A stretch of DNA of 64,000 nt from Blastocladiella emersonii ATCC 22665. Lineage: Eukaryota; Blastocladiomycota; Blastocladiomycetes; Blastocladiales; Blastocladiaceae. The notes beneath the pieces were generated by a model that did no database searches, was not told where the DNA came from, and saw nothing but the letters and a program-made list of their open reading frames with translations. The position numbers and the translations under genes were made by a program. Position 1 is the stretch's first letter. Every line of letters starts with the position of its first letter. The stretch lies in contig JANHCV010000011.1 in assembly GCA_025594325.1 (NCBI GenBank), forward strand, positions 992,001 to 1,056,000, read 5' to 3'. Positions 27,070-38,068 of this stretch are shown one piece after another.

Positions 27070-28739
27070 TCATGGGTTCGCGCTGAGCGCCTTGCTCCAG
27101 TCGACCGTCCCCGCGGGCGTCCCCGTCTTGAGCACGCCCTGGCGGTGCCAGACGGACGGGAACCGGGCGTAGTCGTCGAGCGCGCGCCACGTCGACACCA
27201 GCGGACCCTGCGCAATCTCAGCGCGCTTGGCGTCCGCGGCGGCGCGCGCGTTGGACACGTCGACCTTCTCGTCGCGGTTCGCGTGCGGGTGGCCCGACCC
27301 GCCGGCGAGCAAGGCGAGCGCCGTCGGGTTGTACTCGGCGAGCCACAGGGTGGCCCACTCGCGAGTCGCGGCCTCGAGGGTGTCGGCGACGGCGAGGCGC
27401 GCCGCGAACAGCGACTCGAGCTTGGCGCGGTCGGCGAGGCGCGCGCGGTGCGCGTCGATCTCGGCGGGCGTGGGCTCCGTGTACTTGAACGCGTAGGTCC
27501 CCGCGGCGGTCGGGTCGGCGAGCACGTCGGCGGGCAGGTTGGCCTCGTCAATGTACTGGCCCAGCTCGGTCGACTTGGCAAAGAAGATCTTGGCCTGGAC
27601 CACGGGGTCGAGCCACGGCTTTATGATCTTCCAGATGCCCGAGAAGACCCACGGCGCGTTGACGATGAGGCAGGTGCCGAGCGACTCGGGGTAGTAGTTC
27701 TGCAGGCACGAGACCAGGAACTGGACCATGCCCTGGTCCATGTTCGACAGCCCGAACCCCGTCAGGTTGAACACGATGGTCACCGTCTCGATGCCCGGCG
27801 GCAGCACCAGGCGCGCCGTCTCCATGAGGTACACGGTGTGCCGCTGCAGCATGGCCTCGGACTGCGCCGACTTGTTGTGCAGGCGCGCGTTGATGTAGCT
27901 ACGGGCGCATGGACGTGAGTCGGTCGGCGGTTCACACGACAGCGAGCGAGGGGGAGACGTACATGACGGGGCGGCCGACCTTGTCGTTCTTGTAGAAGTA
28001 GGCCTTGCCCTGGAACTGCGAGGGGTCGATAAGCGACTCGCCCTGTTCGACGACGCTCTGCACGTCGTTCTCGACGCGCCACTTGAGCGCGGCGACCAGC
28101 ATCGCGTACGCCTTGGGCACGTCGAACTTGCGCGCGCGCAGGAACCGCAGCACGAACGGGTCCGGGTGCTGGTCCTACACACACGGGTCGCGCATGTGTC
28201 AGAGTCCGTGGGCAGCGGCGTGAGACACACACCCGCGTACCTGGCCGGCAGTCCACAGCTCGCGGCGCACGTCCGCGACGGTCGCGACCTTGGTGTTCCC
28301 GCCGTTGAGCGCGGTCGGCACCGACAGGTCCGTGGTCGAGGTGGCGGGCGACGGCGGCTGGCTGCTGCCCGGCAGCTTGGTCGAAGTGACGGGGGTCTCG
28401 GCCGGCTGCGCAAAAAGGTTGAGCAGGTGCATCCACAGCTCGGCCAGCGCCGACGTCTGCTCGACCGTCAGGTTGCCGAGGTGGCCGGGGCCTGCCGACG
28501 CGGCAACGGGGTGCGCGTGCGGGTGCGCGTGGCGAGCATGGTGGTGGTGCGGGTGATGGTGGCGGTGATGATGGGACGACGGGGTGCCGAGCATGGTGGT
28601 GATAGATCAGTCAGTCAGTGAGCTGGTTGACGAGGGAGAGAGCGGGGATGGGACACGCACTCGGCCCGTCGGCAGATGGCGGCGCGCCGCTGGCGGTGGC
28701 CGTCGACTTGAGGCTGGCCTTGGAACCGGCCTTCTTCAT
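27070..28739 (-). CDS. Sec14-like CRAL-TRIO lipid-transfer protein
   Basis: Best model has four exons: 28739-28661, 28491-28241, 28174-27963 and 27898-27070 (donors GTGCGT, GTACGC, GTACGT; acceptors GGCAG, GTGTAG, CCGTAG), 456 aa. A simpler model starts at the ATG at 28594 and would include a His-rich stretch that looks intronic. The CRAL-TRIO N-terminal helices (F-V-L-R-F-L-R-A-R-K-F-D-V-P-K-A), the lipid-binding core (G-R-P-V-I-Y-I-N-A-R-L-H-N-K...F-N-L-T-G-F-G-L-S-N-M-D) and the gate helix region Y-P-E-S-L-G-T-C-L-I-V-N-A-P-W-V-F are clear. Sec14 proteins exchange phosphatidylinositol and other lipids between membranes. The C-terminal 150 residues after the core are helical and unassigned. 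Confidence 0.82.
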
Positions 28740-29684
28740 CTCAATGGAAGGGAGATGGTGCTGAGTCGCGTCGGGCGCGGGGTCGTGGGCGTGGGAGTGC
28801 TGCGCGGAGCGGAACAGGTGCCCGATCGCGAGAGCCGATGCGGACGCGGCGAAGACAAGGACAGGGATTCGATGCGGCTTTGGTGGCCGAGTCGATGAAG
28901 CGCGCGCGGTCGAAGAAAAAGACGCGGCGGCGGCGCGGCGGGCGAGGGGTCGAGAGTGGAGGAAGAGTCGGAGGAACGGCGGCGTCGACGTCGTGGTGAC
29001 GGCCGGCTACGGGTTCGAGTTGCTGGGTGCGCGGACGGTCGATGCGTTGCGCAGAGTGTGAGCTACGTTGTGTGCGTTACGTTGTCGGGGGCAGGAGAGG
29101 AGGGGGAGCGCCGGTGCTTTGTAGTTGTCGCGACCGACGGATGGGCGGCGTGTCCCTCCGCCGCTGCAGACTTGACTGACCGACCCGGCTTGGCGCTCAT
29201 CCGCTGCTCCTCCACGCGCCCGGCGCAACATCGATTGCAAGGCGCGGAGCCACTTGGCGCATCAATCGGCCCGTCGACCCCCGTGCCTGCTACAGCGCCT
29301 GGGTCGGCGCGAGCCGTGGCAGCGAGCAGGCGGTGCCGACGGCGGCCAGGGACTCGGCGGCCAGCAGGCGAGGTGCAGCGGGCGTGCTGAGCCACCCACC
29401 TCGGCCAGCCTAGGTGCGAGACGCGCGAGACAGGGCCGAGACGCAGTCTCCTTCCCTCCTCTCCCACGCGGACCATGTTCTTGACTCGATGGTGAGGGCC
29501 ACGCGCGGCATCCGATGACGACGATGGCGCCGCATGTGCTGTGCGTCTGCCAAGCCGCTCCTTACCGTAACTATGGCCGCCGAGCCCATTTCAGGTGCAC
29601 ACCGCCCGCCGCCGGTCCTCTCTCCCCCGCACACCGCACCGCATTGCTCTGTAAACAACAACACTTGAACACACCACCACCACC
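28740..29684. other. Intergenic stretch without a recognised gene
   Basis: About 940 bases between divergent genes. ORFs are short, Arg/Gly-rich and overlapping on both strands. Promoters of the Sec14-like and first C2 gene must lie here; no specific elements are recognisable. Confidence 0.5.
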
Positions 29685-30158
29685 ATGGCATCCGTCGGTC
29701 GCCTCGAGGTCTTTGTGGGCGAGGCCAAGGGCCTCAAGTCCATGGACTTCCTCGCCAAGAACTCGCCGTACGTGCTGCTGACGTGCGGCACCAACCAGGT
29801 CAAGTCGACCATCAAGTCGAACGCGGGCGCGGCCGCCAAGTGGGACGAGACGCTGTCGATCGAGGTGCCCGAGGGTGTCTTCTGCCTGTCGGTCAGCGTC
29901 TACGACAAGGACCTGCTCACGCGCGACGACCGCATCGGCACCGCCGACATCATGCTGCACGAGGTGCTGCGCGGCGTGCCCCTCAGCGACACGTTCACGC
30001 TCATCGACAAGAAGGGCCGCGAGACGGGCTCCGCCACCCTGCGCGCCAGCTTCTTCTCGTCCGGCCGCCACATCGAGATCCCCAAGTTCATGGCGTACCC
30101 GACCGGCGCGTCCAGCTCGTTCCACGGCCCGCTCGCCTACCCGTCGTCGAGCTCGTAG
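29685..30158 (+). CDS. Single C2-domain protein, 157 aa
   Basis: Intronless ORF with a C2 domain at residues 5-120: start G-R-L-E-V-F-V-G-E-A-K-G-L-K, then S-P-Y-V-L-L-T-C-G, W-D-E-T-L-S-I-E-V and V-S-V-Y-D-K-D-L-L-T-R-D-D-R-I-G-T-A. C2 domains bind membranes, often through calcium held by Asp residues in two loops. The first loop here reads K-N-S-P-Y and lacks the usual Asp, so calcium binding may be weak or absent. The C-terminal 25 residues are Ser/Tyr/Pro-rich. The next gene encodes another C2 protein in the same orientation with similar N-terminus, suggesting an old tandem duplication. Confidence 0.85.
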   Translation: MASVGRLEVFVGEAKGLKSMDFLAKNSPYVLLTCGTNQVKSTIKSNAGAAAKWDETLSIEVPEGVFCLSVSVYDKDLLTRDDRIGTADIMLHEVLRGVPLSDTFTLIDKKGRETGSATLRASFFSSGRHIEIPKFMAYPTGASSSFHGPLAYPSSSS

Positions 30159-30433
30159 TGCGTGTTGTGCTGGCGTGTCCGACCTAGATAGAATTCATTT
30201 GCCCTCCTCTCTACCCAGCACGTTTTCTGAGCCGAGATGGAGGCCACGGGGACAAGCGGCGGTGCGCCCTCGTGGCCTTGGAAGGAAGACCGCGTGCGAG
30301 CGAGGAAGCCCGAGAAGGTGTCGTCTTCCATCGGGGGCGTCGCGCCGCGCCGCACCTTCAAAAGCTTGGCGCGTCGCGCTCGGCCCTCTCTCTCCCTCCC
30401 CAACACAACACACGAATCAAACGCATCATCATC

Positions 30434-31028
30434 ATGGCGAATGGAACCCTCGAAGTCAAAGCCGTCGGCGGCCGAGAGCTCAAGTCGGTCGAGCTCTTCG
30501 GCAAGAACGACCCCTACCTCATCCTGACCATGGCGGGCACCCATCAAAGGTTCCGCACAAAGACCCACAACAACGGCGGCGCCTCGCCCGTCTGGGACCA
30601 GACGTTCCGCTTCAATGTCGTCGACGGCGCCTCGGCCGTCCAGCTCGACGTCTGGGACGAGGACGCCGCGTCCGACGACTTTATCGGCGCTGGCTCGGTC
30701 CCGCTCGACCGCGTCTTCGCCACCGGTCGACTTGACGATTGGTTCGACCTCCGCACCAAGTCCGGCAAGAAGGCAGGGCAGGTCCGCCTCACCATGACCT
30801 TCACGCCCGCGCAGGTACGCGTTCATCTGCACTCGTTCGGTGATCCCGCGCTGACTTGCATGCCTCGCTCGCAGGGCGCCCACGCGCAGTACCAGACCCC
30901 CGTCGCGACCGGCAGCTCGGTCGCGTCGTCGGCCTCGGCCGCGTACCCGGCGTACGGCGGCGGCGCTCCGCAGCAGCCCGCCTACCCGCAGCAGCAGCAG
31001 GCCAACACGTACCCGTCGTACGGCGCCC

Positions 31029-31094
<66 letters not shown>

Positions 31095-31278
31095 GCGCCT
31101 ACCCGAGCTACGGCGCTCCGCCCGCACCCGCGCCCGGCGCGTACCCGACGTACGGCGCGCCGCCTGCTCCCGGCGCGTACCCGAGCTACGGCGCCCCCGC
31201 TGCCCCCGCGCCCGGCGCGTACCCGGCGTACGGCGCTCCCCCGGCTCCCGGCGGCGGTGGTGCGCCCGCGTACCCTCC

Positions 31279-31313
<35 letters not shown>

Positions 31314-32158
31314 GGTACGGCTACCCGCAGGACAAGGGCCACGGCGCGGTCCCGCCCCAGGGACTGCAGGCGTATCCGACGTACCCGCCGCAGCAGGGCC
31401 AGCAGGCGCAGCAGTCGCAGGCGTACCCGTCGTACCCGCCGCAGGGCCAGCAGCAGGCCACGGCTGCTCCCGCGTACCCGCCCCAGGGGCAGGCGCAGCA
31501 GGGCTACGGGTACCCGCAGGACAAGAGCCACAACACCACGCCGCCCCAGCAGCAGCACACGCAGCAGGGGTACGCGTCGTACCCGCCGCAGGGCGCCGGC
31601 GCGTCGTACCCGCCCCAGGGGCAGGCGCAGCAGGGCTACGGGTACCCGCAGGACAAGAGCCACAACACCACGCCGCCCCAGCAGCAGCACACGCAGCAGG
31701 GGTACGCGTCGTACCCGCCGCAGGGCGCCGGCGCGTCGTACCCGCCCCAAGGGCAGCAGCAGCAGGCGTACGGCTCCGCGTACCCGCCCCAGCAGACGCA
31801 GCAGCACGGCGCGCCGTACGCGCAGCCCGCGCCCGGCGCCGCCGGCGCCAAGCCCGCCTCGGGCAACCACAACATGGCGTACGGCGCCATGGCGGCCGCC
31901 GCCGGCGTCGCTGGCGTGGCCGCGGTCGCGGCGCTCGCGTCGGGCGGCAAGGTCGGCAAGATGGGCAAGATGGGCAAGATGGGCAAGGTCAAGAAGGGCA
32001 AGAAGCACAAGAAGGCGCACAAGCTGACGGGGCTCGCGGGGCTCGCGGGCGCCGCCGGGCTCGTCGGGTACGGGCTCAGCCGCGAGGACGGGGATGGCGG
32101 GAGCTGGAGCGGCGGGTCGTCGTCTGGGTCGTCGTCGGATTCGTCCGACTCGGACTAG
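30434..32158 (+). CDS. C2-domain protein with Tyr-Pro-Pro-Gln repeat tail
   Basis: Exons 30434-30814 and 30875-32158 give 554 aa; the 60-base intron (GTACGC...TCGCAG) is a multiple of three without an in-frame stop, so an ORF runs through it. Residues 3-125 form a C2 domain with K-N-D-P-Y and D-V-W-D-E-D-A-A-S-D-D, keeping the acidic calcium-loop residues missing from its neighbour. The rest is low complexity: Ala-Pro dipeptides (GCGCCC hexanucleotide array), A-Y-P-x-Y-G-A repeats, a CAG-encoded poly-Gln of about ten, Y-P-P-Q-G repeats and two identical 44-residue units, then G-K-M repeats with Lys clusters, a Gly/Leu segment and a Ser/Asp tail. XYPPX-type tails occur in plant and fungal C2 proteins and may mediate condensation or membrane association; that role is inference. 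Confidence 0.85.
31475..31738 (+). repeat. Two adjacent 132-bp in-frame repeats in the C2 protein gene
   Basis: 31475-31606 and 31607-31738 each encode the same 44 residues (Y-P-P-Q-G-Q-A-Q-Q-G-Y-G-Y-P-Q-D-K... ). The DNA copies look identical, so the duplication is very recent or maintained by gene conversion. A third partial start follows. Confidence 0.9.
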
Positions 32159-32253
32159 GCGCGCGCGCGCGGTCGCGCGGTCGTGTGTACAGTGAAAGGC
32201 GAGTGAGCAATGGTTGGTATATAAAGCGCGTTCAAAGCGCGTTCTGTATGACC

Positions 32254-35200
32254 CTAATCACCCCCACCCCCACCGCCAGCGCCGCCAGCGCCGCCGCGCC
32301 GTGCTCGGCTCGTACTCCGCGGCCTCGCCGGCGACGCTCCCGCGACCGCCGTACTCGCACTCCCTCGCCGCCCTCGCTCGAGGAACGCGGGCGCCGCCGC
32401 GGCCGCTCCAGGCACGTCGTCGGCCCAGTCCTGCTCGGGCGACCCAGGGTTCCCGTGCTGCGATGGATACGACCCGCCGCTGTTGAGCACCTGCATCGGC
32501 GCGCCATCGCCCTGGTCGCCGTCGTCGCTGACCGCGGCCGCGCGGTACACGGGCGACCCGGACAGGCCCATCGCGGTCGCGGGCCCGCCGGTGCGCAACC
32601 TCGCGACGGTGTCGCGCGTCCACTGCGCGGCGCGTGCGGTCCACGCGACGGGGGATGTCGTGCCGGCCGCTGCGCCGGCGGCGGCCTCGAACCACGCGGT
32701 CGGTGAGATCGGGCGAGACCAGAGCCCCGCCCCCGCCCCACCATCCCCGCCATCGCGCGTACCCCACCGCAACCTCCTCCGGAGCCGCTGCCCATGGTGG
32801 TCGATGAGCGGGTCGAGGTTCGGTGCGCGGTCGCGTTCCTGGTCGATGCCCAGGAACCCGCCCTGGGCGAGCGTGGTGGCGCGGATCATGTCCTTTTTCG
32901 TGATAAGGCCGGCGAGCGCGCCGGCGCGCTTCACGAACACGTACCGCAGGCCGAGCGTCGCGAACAGCGAGTGGATCAGCGACCCGTTGGTCTGCGGCGG
33001 GATCGACAGCGGCGTCGAGTCGGTGAAGGCGCGCACGTCGATGAAGCCTGGGTGCACGCCTGACGAGGTGAAGGAGGAGGATGATGGGGTTGCGCCTGCG
33101 CCGGCGTGCAGCCGCGGGACGGGAGAGTGGAAGTAGATGGGCAGCGACATGGCGTTGGCTGCGTTGGCGGCCGGCGACGTGGCTACACGCAGACACACAA
33201 ACGTCAGCGTTACCCGCGCTGCACACCCTCGAAGAGAGAGACGTACCAATAGCGTACTGCAGATCGCTTCGAGTGATACACCCCTCGAGCCCCATGCTCG
33301 CAAAGTCATCGACAATCGGGAACGTCGAGTACTTGACGGACCGGACGACCTGCTGGACGTGGGCGAGCGGCATGCCGTTGCGCAGGATGACGAGCTGGTC
33401 GGCCGCGCACATCACGTCCTCGGCGGTAAACGCGAGGTGCGGCGTGTCCTTGGTGTCCATGTACGGGTACGCCTTGAGCTGGATCCACAATTTCGCGAGC
33501 CCGTTCTGCGACCCTCCGCACATGTCGGCGACGAACTTGGCGATGACGACCGTCATGATGGTCGGCAGCACGAAGTTGAGCGCGCCCGTCAGCTCGAACA
33601 GGATCACCACGATGCTGATCGTCAGCCGCTACACGCCACGCACTGTCAGCACGCCGCCCTCCCACACAACCGAGCGAGGGTAACGTACCGTGACCCCCGT
33701 CAACGCGGCCGCCGCGCCGAGCAGCGCGTAGCTGCCAGGCGTGACGCAGACGCGGTCGGCGACCTGGCACGCGGCGAAGATGGGCCAGTCGGCGAAGCTG
33801 TTCTGGAACGCGTTGACGACGATGCCGAGCACGCGCCCAAAGCACGCGCCGACCAGCATGCCCGGAACAAACGCGCCGCCGGGGACCTTGCTGCCGTACG
33901 TGACGACGGCGGTGCTGAACCGCATGGCCATGGTGAAGAGCAGCAGGAAGCACGTCCAGACGAGCGTCTCGTTGCTACATTGTTGGGGCAGAGTGTGAGT
34001 GCGGCGAAAGGGAGCGGGTGAGGGGCGAAGAGCGACGCGTACTCGCACATGCCGTGGTAGTTTTCGTCCTTGCACTCGCGGAACAGGCCGCCGAGGAGCG
34101 AGAGCATCTGGCCGCTACCAAGGGAGCGAGCGTCAGTCGACCGCGTGCCTCGCTAACCGTCGAAAAAAAAGCGTACCGCGAGAAGCTGGTCCAGTACCCG
34201 ACGACGGCGGTGACGAGGGCGAGGAACATGACCTCGCGGACCGGGTGCTGCTGGCAGAAGACGGACCGCTCGCGGGCGAGCTGGATGCGCACGTTCCACC
34301 GGTTGAAGAAGGCGCCGATGAATCCCTACGAGACAACACGCGCACGTTAGCCCTGAGCGGCGCACAGTTGTAGCACAAAAGCGTACCCCGACGACAGCGA
34401 GCAGCGTGAACGGGACGAGCTCGAACAGGTGCCACTCGCGGTTGTGCGAGACCTGGAACATGACCATAGTCCCCGTCTTGAACGGGTCGAACGCCTGCAG
34501 CGTGAGCGTGGCCATGAGGCAGCAGAAGAAGCTCATGCCCATGACCTGAAGCGGGAAGAAGGTGGACACCTCCTCGAGCGCGTACAGGATACCGCCGATC
34601 GGGCTCCCGAACGCGACGGCGATCCCCGCGGCGCTTGCGGACGAGAGCAGGTACGTCGTGACGGCGGGGTCGTTCCGGAACCGCGGGAACAGCCGCGTGA
34701 CGGCATGCCCGACGCACGCGGCGATGTGCACGAGCGGGGCCTTGTTCCCGACCGACAGGCCCGAGGCGACCGAGAAGACGAGGCCAAGGAACTTGACGAT
34801 GCCCGTGCGCAGCGACAGCACGCGGTTCATGACGAACCCGCCGAGGATCGTCTTGACCTCGGGGATCCCGCTGAGGGCGGCGTGCTCGGGCGCGTGGTGC
34901 ACGACGAGCGTGGCGGCGGTGGCGGCGAACAGGACCGCGAAGGCCACGTAGAAGAAGAAGTTGATGGGGAAGAAGGCGCGCAGACCCAGCAGCTTGAAGC
35001 TCCACTCGTGCCAGTCGGCGCACGACCCGGCCGCGTCCCACTGCTCCCAGCAGCACTTTTTCTGGCTCAGGTACGGGTACGTTGCGCAGGTGCCCGACCG
35101 CAGGTCCGCGGCCCACTCGAGCACCACGTCGAGCCACGCGGCCACGGCGCCGACCAGCACCCCGATTATCGTGACGGCGGCCCACGACTGGATGTCCTCC

Positions 35201-35715
35201 CACCACGCGGCCGGGTGGTCACCGCCGCCGCCGTGTCGCCTTCTTCCCGGTCCGCCCGCAGAGGCTGCTGCAGCGTCGCGGTGCCGGCTCCGCGTCAGGT
35301 GGTGCATCCAGTCGAGCGTCGAAAAGTCGTCGTAGCGGCGCTGCCCGTGGTCGTCGTGCAGCACCGCGTCCTCGAGCTGCGCGCGCATTCCGCCCGTGGG
35401 CGACGACGGGCGCGTTGGCAGCGGGCTCTGCCGTGCCGTGGTTGCGGGCGATCCGGCAATGTCGATGGCCGCCGTGTACGGCAGGACCGCGGGCGCGTCG
35501 GTCGATGCGCCCCAGGTGGGCAGCGGCGGCAGTTTGGGCGTGGGCGCGCCGATCGACGGGCTGCGGCCGGGCAGCGCGGTCAGCGGCACGGTCGACGGGG
35601 ACATGGCAGCGGCAGCCGAGGCGGGCCCGATGGCGTTGCTGGCCGCGGCGGTGGCGACCGAGGCGGACGTTCCCCCGCGCGATCGGCCATGGGCGTTCGC
35701 GGGCAGCGGATACAT
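32254..35715 (-). CDS. CLC-family chloride channel/transporter with CBS-type C-terminus
   Basis: Six exons (35715-34387, 34325-34177, 34114-34043, 33974-33689, 33628-33247, 33182-32254) join in frame to 1048 aa; donors are all GTACG(C/T), acceptors mostly GTAG. A 170-residue disordered N-terminus precedes the membrane core. CLC signatures are S-G-I-P-E-V-K, S-V-G-N-K-A-P-L-V-H-I-A (normally G-K-E-G-P), G-S-P-I-G-G-I-L-Y-A-L-E-E-V and P-G-G-A-F-V-P-G-M. The position of the gating glutamate holds Lys325, while the internal proton glutamate in L-E-E-V is kept. CBS-like segments follow from about residue 690 (L-R-N-G-M-P-L-A-H-V and L-I-T-K-K-D-M). Fungal CLCs act in Golgi, endosome or vacuole membranes. 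The start ATG was chosen as the first before the conserved low-complexity region. Confidence 0.88.
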
Positions 35716-35996
35716 GAGAATGCGTAGCGGGGTTCCTTCTTGCGGGATGGAGAGGGAGGGGGAGAGCGAGGGGCGCACGCGTGCGAAGGGAGGGACCCTC
35801 GCCGCGAACCGGGTGCCGCCGTGTGGCGCGCCGCTCATGTGGCCCTGCTTCATTCCGTCCGATGCGCGTGGCAGGCGCGTCACGGCGTGATTTTCTCGCC
35901 CCGCTTTCAACCTTGACCCGCTCGCTGCTTTCTTTGTGCTCTCTCTTGCACTGCACGCACTGCTACGGATCAACCACACCCACACCTCTTGCAACC

Positions 35997-36952
35997 ATGT
36001 TTGCTCGCCGGCTGATCCCCTCTGCCGCCGTGGCGTCGGCCGTGGTCGCGCACCACGTCGCCACCACAACTTCCTCGTCCACGGGCCCGACTGCGGGGGC
36101 TGCCGCCCTGCTGCCCGTGCGCGCCGTGCACCTCGAGGCCGGTGCTGCTGCTGCTGGTTCCGATGACCGCGTACGGCTGTCCCCACGGACCGTCCGCCGC
36201 TTCAACACCAACTGATGGCTGCCATATGAATAGCTCCCCATCTACGACGCGCCGCCGCGCCAGTACGAGGTGGTCGCGATCCCACCAAACCGCCTCGAGC
36301 TCGCCATCCGCGAGTCGCGCTACGCCCTCAGCGCCTCGCTGCAGTCGACCAAGGCCTCGCTGCAGTCGCTCGTGTCCGGCTGGATCGCCGTCGAGCGCAA
36401 GATCTCGGGTCCGTCCGCTTTTTCCTCACAACCCGCAATCGAGCTAACCCCGCTCCTCCCGTAGACGCCGTCCACTCGGTCAAGTCGCCCGAAGAGCGCC
36501 TGATCCCGTCGTCGCTGTACGTCGTCGTTGCCGCCTTCACGGGCTCGTTCATCGTGCGCAACCGCAACATGCTCGTCCGCGCGCTGGTCCCGCCGACCTT
36601 CTTCCTCGCCGCGTCCGCCTACTTCCTGCCCTACACCACCACCAACGCCTACAACCTCGTGTTCCGCAACCTGCCGCCCGAGGCCCAGCTGCAGCTGACC
36701 GAGGCCCAGGAGCGGTCGCGCGAGACGCTCGACACGGTGCGCGGCCGCCTGTCCGAGATCCAGGGCAAGGCGCGCGAGCTCGGCACCGGGCTCAAGGCCG
36801 ACGCCGCGGGGATCATCCCCGCCGCGATCCTGCGCAACAAGCCGTCGACGGAGGAGGTCGTCGCCAAGGTCGAGTCCATGTACTCGACCCGCGGCAGCCC
36901 CGGCGTCAAGGACGTGATCGAGGCCGACCGCAAGGAGCAGGGCGAGCACTAG
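35997..36952 (+). CDS. ApoO-family MICOS subunit (MIC26/MIC27-like)
   Basis: Exons 35997-36170, 36234-36408 and 36465-36952 give 278 aa (donors GTACGG and GTCCGT, acceptors AATAG and CCGTAG). Residues 1-50 are Ala/Ser/Arg/Val-rich without acidic residues, a typical mitochondrial presequence. The ApoO region starts I-Y-D-A-P-P-R-Q-Y and continues through R-Y-A-L-S-A-S-L, W-I-A-V-E-R-K-I and two short membrane segments (S-S-L-Y-V-V-V-A-A-F-T-G-S-F and L-V-P-P-T-F-F-L-A-A-S-A-Y-F-L-P-Y). A helical C-terminal tail follows. MICOS subunits of this family sit in the inner membrane at crista junctions and influence cardiolipin and complex stability. Divergent from the CLC gene by 281 bases. Confidence 0.78.
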
Positions 36953-37022
36953 CTGACTAGTTTGAACATGGATTTGGTTGTCGTCGTACATACAGCACAC
37001 GCTTTTTGGTTCAAGTTACTTA

Positions 37023-38036
37023 CTACCGCGCCGCGACCACGCTCGACACGGCCAGGTGCGCGACCAGGTTGCCCGCCGCGACCAGCACCAGCAGCCCGAT
37101 GTACGGCAGTCCCGTCAGCGCTACACCACCTTCCCTCGTCAGTCCCGCACCCTCCTTCGCATCGCGCCGTGAACGTACCCCGCAACGCCTCCGCATTCGA
37201 CGCCGCGACGTACGCGTTGATGAGCCAGATATACGCGACGTTGGCGGGCGCGAGCCGCGCCGGGTCCCAGATCACCACCACGATCAGCAGCAGCCGCCCG
37301 AACGTCGACATGGCCACCGCGTCGAACGCGGACCGCCACGTCGTCCGCGCCCGCGCGAGGCGGAGGCCCAGCGCGACGATGGCGAAGAAGACGGCGAACT
37401 CTATCCCCACGTCTTCGGGTCAGCGCGGCTTGCGTGAGAGGGGAGACGCGTAGGCGTACCCAGCACCGTCGTCGACAGCACATCCACGTACTCCCTGAGC
37501 ACCTCGCGGATCACGCGCAGCTGCGGCGGGAGGAGCGGCATGAGGACCTCCGCGGGCCCGACCCACCCAGTCCACCACCCGCCTCCGGCGCCGCTCCGCG
37601 GCACCAGCGTCAAGTTCGCCCACGCCGTCGCATACGCGCCAGCCCGTCCCGCGCGCTCCATGCGCAGCAGCCGCGCGTACACGTCAAACAGCGTCAGGAG
37701 GACCGCGAGGCGCGGGACCTTCGACGCAGCGGCGTCGCCCGCGTCGCCGCCGCGCGACCGGTGCGCGCGGTTGAACAGGACGTGCCGGAACGCAGGCGCG
37801 CGGTGCAGCAGCACGTCGACGAAGACGAGCACCGCGTCGCGTTCGAGGTACGCGTCGGCGAAGGCCGAGCATGCGGGCTACGACGACGTCGTTAGCGATC
37901 GCCGTCGCGGGGACCGAGGCGTACTACTCACACACTGCTCGAGCCGGATGTTGCCGGGCGAGTACTCGGTGAACAGGCGGTCGACGGGCGCGCCGCACTC
38001 GATGCAGACAGTCGTTGGGGTGCATGCAGACTCCAT
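37023..38036 (-). CDS. ARV1: ARV1 lipid-homeostasis protein
   Basis: Four exons (38036-37932, 37877-37460, 37412-37179, 37120-37023) give 284 aa. The zinc-binding homology domain is clear: C11-x2-C14, the diagnostic T-E-Y-S-P-G-N-I-R-L-E-Q stretch, then C35-P-A-C38 and A-D-A-Y-L-E-R-D. The joined exon 1-2 junction falls between C35 and P36. After it come H-R-A-P-A-F-R-H-V-L-F-N and several hydrophobic membrane segments, including one at the C-terminus. ARV1 is an ER membrane protein needed for sterol trafficking and GPI-anchor synthesis. The acceptor of exon 3 (CGAAG) is weaker than the rest. Convergent with the ApoO gene, separated by about 70 bases. Confidence 0.9.
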
Positions 38037-38068
38037 GATGATGTATTACTTCTCTCGAAACAAAGACC

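Noticed and set aside
28241-28594. Sec14-like gene start at 28594 with a His-rich N-terminus
   Set aside because: Kept only as an alternative: an exon at 28661-28739 joined with a standard donor removes the His run, which looks intronic.
30137-32020. 627-codon minus ORF, Arg/Val/Leu-rich
   Set aside because: Antisense of the repetitive C2 protein gene.
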